A stretch of 64,000 nucleotides of DNA from Certhia americana (Eukaryota > Chordata > Aves > Passeriformes > Certhiidae): NCBI GenBank assembly GCA_018697195.1, contig CM031866.1, positions 5,219,418 through 5,283,417 of the forward strand. The letters are read 5' to 3'. A model generated the notes under the pieces. That model searched no databases, had not been told where the DNA came from, and worked only from the letters and a program-made list of their open reading frames with translations. How positions within the stretch are numbered: position 1 is the first letter of the stretch; every line of letters begins with the position of its first letter. This document shows positions 13,660 through 24,591 of this stretch, one piece after another. Both the position numbers and the translations under genes were made by a program.

Positions 13660-13722
13660 GTGTTTTTTGGTGTTTTGTTTTGTTTGGTTTTTTTTTTGGG
13701 GGGGTGGGTTGTGGGGTTTTTT
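13660..13722. repeat. T/G-rich low-complexity repeat with G-quadruplex-like run
   Basis: A stretch almost wholly of T and G. It includes G7-T-G3-TTGT-G4 at 13698-13716, which can be parsed as four G-tracts with loops of 1, 1 and 4 bases and so fits the usual intramolecular G-quadruplex pattern on the plus strand. Confidence 0.8.
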
Positions 13723-15749
13723 ATTACTAAGTTCTTGACTGTAATTGACAATATGCTGGATACTGCTCCGGATATAGCAAGACAGGAGACCTTCTAAGGT
13801 GTGAAATGAAACTACATGGGCATGGAAATAAAGCAGAGATGTGGTCTGCTCCTCTTTGCTAGAATTAGAAATAACGTGGGTATGACAACCGGAAAGGAAT
13901 CCTATTCCCCTTACTTCTGGATGACAAATGAAATAATGGTGTTCTCTATAGTGTTCTAAAATACTCAGCTTTGATCCTGATGAACTGAGCTGATGGTGAC
14001 AAACTGTCATCCAGGAGAGAAAGGTGGGTCTGTGAATTGTGATGATGAGGGCACATGGGTTTTGGTGCAGCCCAGGGTATAAAAGGTGGAAGTGAAAAAA
14101 TCTAAGACAGGTTTAAGAAGGTCCCATCCCAGCCTTCTCAAAAAAAGGTGGAGCCCCACTGCAGGTCAATGCTCTGCAGAATTTTTCTCCACCCTTACTC
14201 CTAAGCAAGGTGAGTTCTGTTTCTGATTCCCCGCAGGAGGAGATGCAATACAGAATCTCTTTTAGGCCTGGAGATGGTTTCTCATTGTTTGTGAAAATCA
14301 GATGATTTGTGCCCCATTGTAATGGAAATAGAGTGCTAGCAATGCTCCAGCAGCCATCCAAGCCCAAGAGGAGAGCTGGCAACTTCCCCCTGACATTTCC
14401 AAACAACTTGCTGTATTTTCACTGCTAAATGATGCTATGGACAGAATCCCTGAGACCATTCTTCCTCTCAGTTCCAGGGACGGGCAATTAATCACTAGTG
14501 ATTACAGGTTTTTTCCTAGCCAATAATTGCAAGGCAATTAAGTTTGGGGAAGGGAGAGCAGGGTGGCAGTGTGGAAGGACTGTCAGCCCCTGGCAGTGTT
14601 AAACTGTCCCACATCACCTGTGAATTTCAGTTACCAAAGCACTATATTTTGATATGCAGTAATTATGCTTCCACCTCAGTTTTTGTCCCTTTCATTTGTC
14701 GCTTCCATTGAATGTCAGGCATTATGTGTCACGGTTCAGAAAGACTTGAGAAATCCATTAAAAGCTTCCACAAAGAGAACAATTTTTCAGACAAATGTAC
14801 GATGAAGAAACCGGTCTCCTCTGATGATTAATTCCAGTAACTATTCATCAAGTCAGGTGCCAGGCTTTGTACTAGGGTAGGAGCATTAAGAGCTGTGATG
14901 AGTAAGGTCTTCTAGCCTTGAACCTATGAACTAAATACATCAGCAAACTCCCAGGCAGCAGCTAGCAGAAATAAAACATTAGTTTTAGTCACTGTACTGT
15001 TAAAACATGTATTTTCACTGGCAGGCTGCAATTGCCAACCCTTCATAAATCTTTCCACGGAGCCGGTGCCATAAGCACCACTGGTTTAGCTCTAATCCCT
15101 TGGGTTGTTGTAAATCTTTCACCCTCAGGGGGATTCCAGTGACCCCACAGCCAGACTGTGCCTGGTTGATGTCAGTGGGAGTTTTGAACAAAACCACTAG
15201 AGAGGTTTAGTGAACCAGATATGTAGTCATGCTGTGATAACTTCAAGCTATAGTTAGGTACTGGTGGTGAGTGTTTAATCCACACAGGACAGAGATCAGG
15301 AGTTTATTGCAGCCACTCTTGAGCAGAGCTGGTTCAGCAGCTCAGGCTGTGCTTTGCACTGGAGCACAGCACTGGTTCCATGCTTTGTGTGTCATCAGCA
15401 GCAGGGTGACACCCCAGCACCCAAACAGAATTATTCCTCCTTGAAATGTCGCTTCTTGTCTCTCTCTACTGGACTTAATTTTGTACCGCAAAAAGGGGTG
15501 CCCCAGATTTCCAGCTCAGAGTATCCATTCAGTTAGGGCTCTGTATTTATTGCAGGAGTTGGGGAATGGACTTTTTGACCCTGGCTAGGATGAGTGATCT
15601 GTTTGAAGAAATATTTTGAATACATGTGCTGCAGGGTTTTCTCCCTTTCACTCTCCTTCCCAGAAAAAGGAGCCACAGGGAATGAGGAGTCTTGCCAGCC
15701 TCTACTTCTGAGCCTCCTGCCCTGATCCCACATAATCCAAATTTCCCTT

Positions 15750-15805
15750 GAAGTTACACTTGGGTAATTCCATTGAAATGAATAAGATTTTTACAGTGTG
15801 ATCAA
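15750..15805. repeat. Old palindromic repeat remnant
   Basis: TTACACTTGGGTAATTCCAT and TTGAAATGAATAAGATTTT then TTACAGTGTGA follow the layout of an ancient repeat I recall from archosaurs and turtles, with TTACAC and GTGTAA ends mirrored around a CCATTGAAGTCAATGG core. The match is imperfect throughout, and the subfamily name is not known to me. Confidence 0.4.
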
Positions 15806-16234
15806 GAAGCAAACTTGTAATACAAGTTTTTTAAGATAAACTTACTTCATTCTCTTTTTTTTGCTGGCAAAAGTTGTATTTAGAATATTTTCCTCCCTTC
15901 TTGCTCTCTTGTGGGTGTACCTCTCGTGAAACTTTCCATTGTTGGAAATATCTGTAAAGACAAGACAAAAAAAGATAAGCTGAATTACTTTTTTTTCCTT
16001 AAAAATTTCCTCTGCAGAGGAGTTTGCAAGAATTGGAGAGAGAACATGAGATTTTAACGCTGCCTTTAGCGATATGTAATTATAAAGTCAAGGTATGGGT
16101 GCCTTTAGGGTATTCAGCCTAAAAATGAATGGTATTTCTTTCAGAGTAGCAAAAGGAGTGTTAACTGTTCCCCAGTGATGGAGACCCAAGAAAGAGAGAA
16201 ATTAAATGATGTGCTCCTCATTTCACAGACATCA

Positions 16235-16244
16235 NNNNNNNNNN
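16235..16244. other. Assembly gap (10 N) at a CA repeat
   Basis: Ten undetermined bases directly followed by CACACACAC. The likely reason is an unresolved CA microsatellite. The true length is unknown, and an open frame crossing the gap (16175-16402) is meaningless. Confidence 0.95.
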
Positions 16245-19200
16245 CACACACACCACAGAGAGCTCTGGTCACCAAGCCATGGACTAGAACTTGGGCCACT
16301 GGCAAGACTTTATTTGTGGTTACTCAGCTGCTACAGGGAATAAGCCAAAATACCCATTTCCATCCAGAAGACTGTAAGAAACCAGTGTTAATCTTGAGCT
16401 AAACTGCTGTATTTGATCTCTAACTGCAAAGAAAGGCTTTGATATCATGTTCATCCAAACCATCTCACCAGCAGAAGGTACCTTTTACAGGGACTGTGTC
16501 AACACTAGAGCCCAGCAGTCACTGGGTAGTTGATTGTAACAGCAGCAGGATCCTCCTCACCCAAATTCTGACATGAGACCCTGCATGGCTTTGCTGGAGG
16601 CTGCATTGTGGCAATCACACTGCTATCAGAGCCAAAGGAAACCAAGTATGACAGAGGGAAGAAGAAAGCGATTATTCATGAAACAAACCAGCAAGGACAG
16701 GAAAGTTGTACACCCCTGTTACATTCCCATGCTCATCAGATAACTTCTCTTACTGTTAATTTTACCTCAGAGCTTTGCAGCTCTGTGTAAAAGTGCACAA
16801 TACTGAAAATGGTTCGGTTAATTTAGAATAAAATTTTTAATCCACCGACCTGCCAACAAGTCTTGGAACTATAACCATGCAGCAAAGTCAATCTTGCTTT
16901 GCTGTCTAAATTTTGAGAACCACAAACCACAAGTAATCATCAGCCTTCTTAATGTTTAGTCTTACCTGAAACAAGGAAGACAGTGCTTTCAGGGAAAGCA
17001 AACTCCATCTCATTCCTTAAAATTTTGTACCAATGCCCTTCTTCTACTTCTCAATATTAACCTGTCTCTAAAAAGCAAGATTATTAATTTCTAAGGCTCT
17101 AAGGATATTTTCTTCATAGTCTGACTTGAATTTGGTACTGTATTTAATAGATCAAGCTCAATACAGAGCAAAACCAGCTCATTTTTCATAGAAGTTTATC
17201 CTTTCTTCTCTGCACCGTAGAGCATATCTTTTGCAGCTGAACCACATCACACTTTATCCTGAGACTTCTCTCACTAAGAAAGTTTGCCTCTGGCTGTCTT
17301 GTTTGTTTTCTTGCTCACTTGTTCTTTGTTCTTCTGTGAACACAACTCTTCATACTCCTTGCTCTTCATCTGTGAAATCGTCTTTAAATAAACAGCATTA
17401 GGAGGACTTTAACACAGTCCAGTCAAGTGCATCATCTATAAGAGATGCCCAAGTTTAGCTTGCCTAAGCAATCCTAATTCAGTCCCTTATACATGTGTTC
17501 CTTTTTCTACAACCTATAACCCTCTGTTCAATATTTCAGGGGATCTCCAGGGAGGGCTCCATCTCAGGCTAACTGGGAATCTGTGTCAGCAGAGCAGTTC
17601 TAATTGGAAGATGAAAAATGTTTGCTGATGGACCTCTGGTGATAGTTGTTATTCTGGATTCCTGCCTTCTTCTAGGATGACCAATTTATTTAGGCTGACT
17701 CAGATAATTAAATGCATGAGTAAATTTTTCCTCACTCACCCTCTATTCTTTCCTCACGTGACTGCAGATCTGTGAACTTTCCTTGCATTGAGTTGTCCCA
17801 GGATTACCTATTTTTGCTCAGGAAGCACCAAGTTAAGTCAACTGAATATTGAGTCTCTTTGAAAGGTTACAAAGGAAATCTGTCCTTCACAACATCAGTA
17901 GATATTTCCCATCAATGATGGAAAATGTGCTACCACATACAGGAGACACTGCATGAGCAGCTCAAAAGATCAGAATTTGACATGAGGAGGATAGTCCATG
18001 CCAAATGCTTTTGGCAGATTAGCTCTTGCTTTGAGGAACCTAGCCTGAACACTTTCCTGTAAGATCAGGGAAGTAGTGCCATGATCATAAAACATAACCT
18101 GGCTGCTCCTCTCTTTAACAGCTCTCTTTCTGCTCTAGGCACAGACACTGCCTTCATTTCAGAGATGCTCAATCAACAGGGACATGGCCTCAGTTCCAGC
18201 AAGTGGACATTGCTGGGATGGCATCCTCAGGACTGTGTCCACTCTGTTCCAAGTGCCAGTCCAGAGCTGGAAGAATTTCCTCAGGGAAGAGGAGAAACAT
18301 CCTACCTTCAGCCTCTCCAGAGCATTGTGACATAGCAGTGTGCACACCTGTGGGACTTGGGTACATCTCAGCCAAGAGCTGCTCAACCCCTCCTTTCCTT
18401 ACTGTGCATCACATATTTTTGCCCACTGATTTGCAGCAAACTGAAAGAGAAGCAGAAAGGAGATCCCCACACCTGCCAACCCACGAGCAGCCCCTTGCTC
18501 TACCCCCCACTAGCCATGCACACACCAAGGATACTCCTCAGACAGGGTGAATCAGAGAAGGAAGATGCTTGAGAAGACCCTGAAAAGGGTTTGCAGGAAT
18601 TAAAGAAGGAAACTCAACTCTTCAAATAAAATAACCACCTAAGAGAATAAAATTGTTCATTAATTTATTTCAGGTTGAACCTCTATACAAGTTTATGCAC
18701 TTATTTTGCCTCACAGAATCATTTCAAGCATCATCTGTTCTCAACTAACAAGAGGTACATGGCTAGCAGTGCTGGGAAGTTCCTCCCAGCTGCATCAAAG
18801 GGTTCACAAACAGTCACTAATCCTACACTGCAGTCCCTGCTCACATCCAGTACTTCTGCTACTCATCAGCTCCTGATCCTTTCCCTTTGCTGCTGCTGCT
18901 GTGTTCTTCTCCAGAGGTACCAGAGCGTCCCTGGGCAGCAGGAGGTGAGACCAGCAGAGGTGATTGGCAGCAGTGAGGGTTTGAGATTCCCAGCCTGGAG
19001 GAAGCTCCTCTCAAAGCCCCCCCTGCCCACTCACTGTGAGCACTCTGCAGACTCCCTCACTTCTTGGTGACAAGAAAAACTGACGAGAACAGTACTCAGG
19101 TCCTTCCTTCTCCCTTGGGAAGTCACTGCCTGGTTCTTACAACCAAATGGACTTCAACATCCTGACACTTCCCTTCCAGCAAAGAAAAAAGCTTAATATA

Positions 19201-22200
19201 CAAAACCCCCTGCACCAGCGTTTTGAGAACATTTTCCAATAAAATAAAATAAAAATAGTGGGAAATTTCCAGCTGATAAAATTAGCCCAGCCTGTCAGTG
19301 CTGCTGTCCCAAAACAATCAGTCATACCTGGGAGCTAAGCTCCCATGAAAGGCAATTGCTTCTCCATGTTGGTAATGCTTTTTGTCACTGCAGTATGTCT
19401 TTGAGGAACCTCCAGCCCCACTATGGCTAGTTTAACATAATCTCTTCTGATAGCAAATAGGAATTTTAGCTGTAGCCAAAAAGGCTTGACAGTGTTGCTT
19501 TCATCTTGGTACCATCCATGCTAAGGATATAAGCAGAAAAATATCACTAATAATACATCAGCTGGGCTTATGTTGTCACAAAAAATTCAAAAAAGACACT
19601 AGCACTTTCTGATGACACCATCATTAAATCCAGCTACCCTGGAGCATGATTAGTGCACACACAGACAAGACAACACTGAGGATAACAAATGAACTTGCAA
19701 TAGCTACTCTTTGAGTAATTGTGAGTCATCACTGATTATCTGGTGCATGATCAAGGAAGGAAACAAGCAAAGCCATATTGATTTATGCTCCAGATGCCAC
19801 ATACTCTGCCAGGCTCAGACTAGTGTGACTATGTTGTTCTCAGAACTGACTTACAGTGGCCGCACATCAAGAAAGAATTTGGATTAGGACATTGAGGAAT
19901 TAGTGCTTGCCAAAAGGAAACAAAGTAAAAACTGGAAAAGGCACTATTCTGATCCGTTTTGTGATGTGACATTTTATAAGTTCTCTCAGAAACAGTTTGG
20001 TGTTTGACATCTGATGCTTTCTAAATATGTCGCTGTTTGTGGCATGTTCAGAGAAAACCTGTAATCATCACAACCTCTTTTATGCAACACAATGAGATCT
20101 GACTGTAGTAATAAATCATAACTCATCCTATTCTCATCTCATTGATTTTGGTGGAATAAAGGTTTTGCCCAAAGGAATAAAACCACACGAATACTTTGTT
20201 AGCTTCTCATCATCTCTTTCTCAATTCATTACTACTTTGCTTTCTCCTTTGAAGACTGGTCATGGAAAGGAATTCAGTAAATAATTCTGGTAAAGGATTC
20301 ATGTTGTTCTTATTATACGTGAGAAAACTATTTGTGATGCATCTGCAAGGAGATCAGCATGGGTTTTAAATCTTACCAGACTTGTAGACAACAGGATACT
20401 GGCTTTATCTCTCAATTGCCTGAGAAATATGTATAATTTTTCACTTTCAGGTACAAATATTTCCATCTGCATCAAAATTTGCTTGCTGAGAGGTTCCATG
20501 TGCATGCAGTGCTCCAGGGATATAGACCATGGAATAGCATAGATTTTTATATTAACTCTTTCTGGTTATCTTTCTCCTGACCCTGCCATCCCTGTCACAA
20601 CTCTACTCACATATATTTCAGGGAGCTGTTGAAGAAATACCAGGGTGCAATTACAGAATTTTGCTTCCAAAATCAATTTCACAGCAGCAAAGAGTGATGC
20701 AGCTGGCTGAACTAGAAGTGATGTCTGCCACAGTAAACCAACTTCAATTTCCTCCACAATTTCTTTTTTCACTTTACCAGACTTAATACTCTGGCACAGA
20801 AAGACAGATTATTGGGAAATAGGCTCAGGTGACCAATGAGAATGTGCAATGTGTTTGATTAGGTTTCTATTTAAGGAGGGATATTATTTGGGAAGTTGGG
20901 TCTCACTCCTTGTTAGAGACTGATTCTAGCTTATCAGCTAAAGAGGTTTAGGTAACATTTCAGCTACACAGCTGGAAGTGGTACAATAACCCTTGATTTT
21001 AAAGGAATAATTATTGCATCCAGCTTGGACTTAAAAATAAAGAAAAACAGACTTACAGGGCACAGCAGAGGAAATCTCATTTTGTTTTTAATTTGAAAGC
21101 AGCAAGGAGAAAACTTGTCATGTAGCTGTCAGTGGGATCCTGACACCTGAATCAGAAAGATTTCAAACACTGGCAGAAAGCAGTTCTGTGCAAACTTGTG
21201 TCTCCTGGATGGGAAAGGGAAGAAGAGGCACCTGATACTTCCCTCTCCCAGTTCCCTAGAGCCTGCCACAAACCCCCTTCTCTCCTGGTCAAGACAGAGG
21301 CCATGCAGTTCAAAGAAAATTAAAAGCTGAGCATTGCATTTTGGCTTCTCAGCTGTCAGCCCAGATCTGGACAATGGGGAAGTCTCCATCAGGGTGAAAT
21401 CTGCCTCTCAGAGTCTGTGATTCACCAGGGAATACACTGACATAAGGAATACCCTAAAAGTTTCCCATTTAGCTCAGGTATTAAGCTGCAAGCAAGAGGT
21501 TAAGAGGAATATTTTTTTTAAGCAGAGGAAAAGACTTAGTGATGGAACTTCTGTTGACATTAAGTCCTGCACACTGCTTTGAAAATTTACCACCTAAGAG
21601 CTACCCTAAATCTATAAGGCAGTAATGGTATTAAACAAGGCAGGAACATTAAAGCACTGGCTTAAATCTTGGATTTCCATAATGCTATGAAATGAGACAA
21701 TAGCAAATCTAGTGCTCAGTCTTGATTAATTATGCGAGAGAGATATGCTGAACCGGCCAGCACTGTCATAGGCAAACTGCATATTAAAAAGGTTATGATC
21801 TTTTCTTTTCCTTCCAAAATACTTCTTAAATGCTCCATCAGCTCCATCTGAATAAGTAGAAGGTATCTTATGGAGGTCACTTGCAGGGAAGTCTTCCCAG
21901 GAAAAGCAGAACCAGTCTTCCTTATACCCACAAGAATCAAAAACTGTTTTCATAAAGTAGACAAGACCTGCTAAATTCTTTCACTTCTTTAGAAAAAGTT
22001 GTGTTCTTTTCCCCTGAGAAATGCAGTTAAGATTGGTTTGAGGCTTCTTAGAAGCTTAATGAACCATGGCTATGCCTGTAGCTTTTTAACATTTGAAAAC
22101 TTTTGTTGCTAATTAACTTCATTAATAGTATTTAGAGGCACAGTGGCCAATATTTACTGCAAAGCACCAGTGGAGCCAGTGGCTCAGCAAATACATTCCC

Positions 22201-22887
22201 CACTGAAAACTACAGAGCTGAACTCATGGTGCTCAGATTGTTTCTCCTCTGCGTACAAAAAATGAAAACCTCATTGATGCTGTTGTTCAAAAAAAAAACA
22301 TAATGGTGGTAAATTAATTGACAGAACTTCCTAATCATGCTGGGGCTGTTACATTCCCACATGGATTTCACAAGGTGCAAAGGGGAGCTCACTGCAGGGT
22401 CTGGCCTCAAGCAGGACAGGGCAGAGCAGTTCTGCCTCCACAGGGACCCTCAGTGCTCTGAGAAGATGCTGCAGAAACTTCCCTTTGTAAGCCTCCAGAC
22501 AGGAGCTTGGTGGCACTGAGGGTCTCCATGCCTGGATGACTTCAGCATCCATCCAGCCAAATTGTCGACATCGTGGTGTCCATGGGTCATCACTGAGTGC
22601 ATTCCCTGTGCACAGTGAGGTGAGGGGTTTCAGGAGACCACCCCAACCAAAACTTACTGCTTCCCTGCTCAGCTGAAAAGGGAGGTGCACCAGACTCACT
22701 TGGCCATGATAGAAGTGCTTTCTGAAAAAGCAGAGAGGGTTCTTGGACACAGCTATCTGAAGTCCAGCTAATCCATCACTGCAGCAATTTACTGATCCAG
22801 CAAACTCCAGAATTGCTTTGATGCTATAAGAAAAGTAGCTGGAATTATTTCTTGAAAAGGCTCTCACAAACTTCCCCTATTTTTTTC

Positions 22888-22912
22888 TTTTGTTTGTTTG
22901 TTTGTTTTCTTT
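22888..22912. repeat. GTTT simple repeat
   Basis: Several tandem GTTT units with flanking T/C; a short low-complexity tract. Confidence 0.85.
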
Positions 22913-23310
22913 TACCTCTTTCATAACCTCTTATTTACAGTGCATCCTTCAGGGGACACTGTTGAGCTATTCACTATAAATCTAAAATATATACATCTAG
23001 GTTGGTATATATATGGAAATAGATTAGTCTCTTTGATTTATATTTCTAGTCAGTCTGTCCAGATTACTGTGCTCTACCAAGGGAAATCTCCTGAGCTGAA
23101 TAATGTTTAAAACTATGTTTCAGGTTTTTTAATATCACAAGAGCATTTCTATTGATATGATGGTTCCTAGATGCTTCTCTACAGCTCTTTTGGCTTTTAC
23201 TGCACTAACAGGACTTGAGTAGATTCTGAAAGCTCCTGGGAAAAAAATTGCTGATGGCCCCAGGAATATAATTCTCTCCCTCTGGTTTTGCTGCAGCTCT
23301 GCAGCTCTTC

Positions 23311-23337
23311 TTTTTTTTTTTTTTTTTTTTTTTTTTT
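23311..23337. repeat. Poly-T tract (T27)
   Basis: Uninterrupted run of 27 T. The sequence to its right (23338-23450), which would be the body of a minus-strand retrocopy, is not a transcript I recognise. Confidence 0.9.
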
Positions 23338-24515
23338 GGCATGAGAGCCCAGATCCCAGGGGATTGCTGAGATGGTGAGGGCAACTGGAAAAGGAGGAAC
23401 ACCTTATCAGGCAATGGCTGCACAAGAAGGTTTTATGCATTTTTCTTATCTCCATGCTATCATCTACAACACCAGATCTCAGGTTTTATACTAAAAGGGA
23501 TCTCTCTCAGGAATTCAGCCCCTGGTGTATTATACTGTGGATGGCTAAATTCCCCTTAAGAAGTTAAGATTTTCACTCTTATTGCCCATGGGGATGGGAT
23601 GTAGGAGAGAGCTGGAAAGACAGGGGAAAACATTCTGTTGGATGACGTGGGTTTTGGTATTTCTGAGGGTCCCTGGGTGCTGATCTGGAGGAGTTTGGCT
23701 CAGTCCCTCAGTCTATGTCCTCTGCAGATGATAATCTGTGCCTGCAAGGCCATGCCAGCATTTCCCAAGGTCCTTTAACACTCCCTGCCACTGTAGTTGG
23801 GATGGTATTCTTCTCTGCATGAAAAGCAGAATAGGCCTGTGCATAACTGGAAGGCTGAATCTCTGGGGAGCAATAAACCTCCAAGGTTTGTAGTGCTATT
23901 GTGAAAAGTTGGAAGGGTTTCATATTTTTCTTTTTTTCTGCCTGTGAGAAGTACATTAACTAATAACTTCAACTCCAGAGTGTGTGCTGGTACTTTCTCA
24001 GACAGGAAGGGAAGGATCAGTACTAAACACAGTTTAAAATAATCTAAGAGGTATGTGGAAGGAAGACAGGATCAAAGCAAATGACAGTAAAATACTGAAA
24101 TTGAGTTCAAAAAGGACTAAAGAAGAGTCCTTATGCAAGAACCAAAAGGAGGAAACATTTGAACTACCAACTTGGGGCCCAAATCTGCATGGTTATCACC
24201 AGCCAAATTGCCAAAGTGATTCAGCAACACTGCAGAAGGCACCTCCTTTCTCTGTGCCCAGTGGTGCTGCAGACTCTGCCATGAGCTGGATGGGACCACA
24301 GCTGTCAATGGGAAATGGAAAAGAGATGAGTTGCTGCAATCACAGGGCTTGAAAATGTGCCTGATGTAAACATCAGCAAGACATTTGGTGCAATCTTAAG
24401 GCTCTTCTGTCACTGGCCAACCCCTGTGAGCTGTGAACAGGTCGAAGGCTTTGGAATGGTTTAGCCACCTCTAAAGGGCTGTAGGGGTTTTATCCACTTC
24501 AGCTCTCTAAGCCTT

Positions 24516-24591
24516 TAGAGCCAAATCCTTGTCCCTTGTAAGTCTCCAACAAAATCACCAGTTGTTTCAATGGGTGCAGGATCGGGTCCCT
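24516..24591. repeat. Old palindromic repeat with mirrored ends
   Basis: The left end reads AGAGCCAAATCCTTG and the right end reads GCAGGATCGGGTCCC, close to inverted copies of each other (GGGCCAAATCCTGC / GCAGGATCGGGCCC in the family as I recall it). A TTTCAATGGG core piece lies between. This fits a short non-autonomous DNA transposon or similar ancient amniote element of about 75 bp. It is the clearest of the palindromic remnants in the window. The name is unassigned. Confidence 0.55.

Larger units (their letters stand above)
10457..16234. other. Non-coding stretch with minor repeats
   Basis: No gene seen. It contains a T/G-rich simple repeat (13660-13722), a 16-bp perfect palindrome (14489-14504), a 14-bp palindrome TCCTCTGCAGAGGA (16008-16021) and weak remnants of old palindromic repeats. 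One remnant, near 15166-15186, reads TTGATGTCAGTGGGAGTTTTG. The part around 14630-14850 is AT-rich with homeodomain-type TAAT/ATTA sites and reads like a candidate conserved non-coding element; that is a guess. Open frames reach 126 codons, with lysine/asparagine tracts from the simple repeat. Confidence 0.5.
16245..24515. other. Non-coding stretch, no gene recognised
   Basis: About 8 kb without a nameable gene or dispersed repeat. It starts with a short CA repeat (16245-16253). There is an AAAAT-type run at 19239-19256, a GTTT simple repeat at 22888-22912 and a 27-T tract at 23311-23337. The longest frame (172 codons, minus strand, 22349-22867) has no domain, signal peptide or repeat pattern and is not proposed as a gene. 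An open frame on the plus strand at 18203-18550 is equally unconvincing. Confidence 0.55.

Noticed and set aside
18711..18745. TCACAGAATCATTTCAAGCATCATC as a CR1 tail
   Set aside because: Begins like some CR1 ends but lacks GGTTGGAAGAGACC and everything after it.
22349..22867. 172-codon open frame, minus strand
   Set aside because: No recognisable domain or composition pattern, no conserved motif, and frames of this size occur on both strands across the window.
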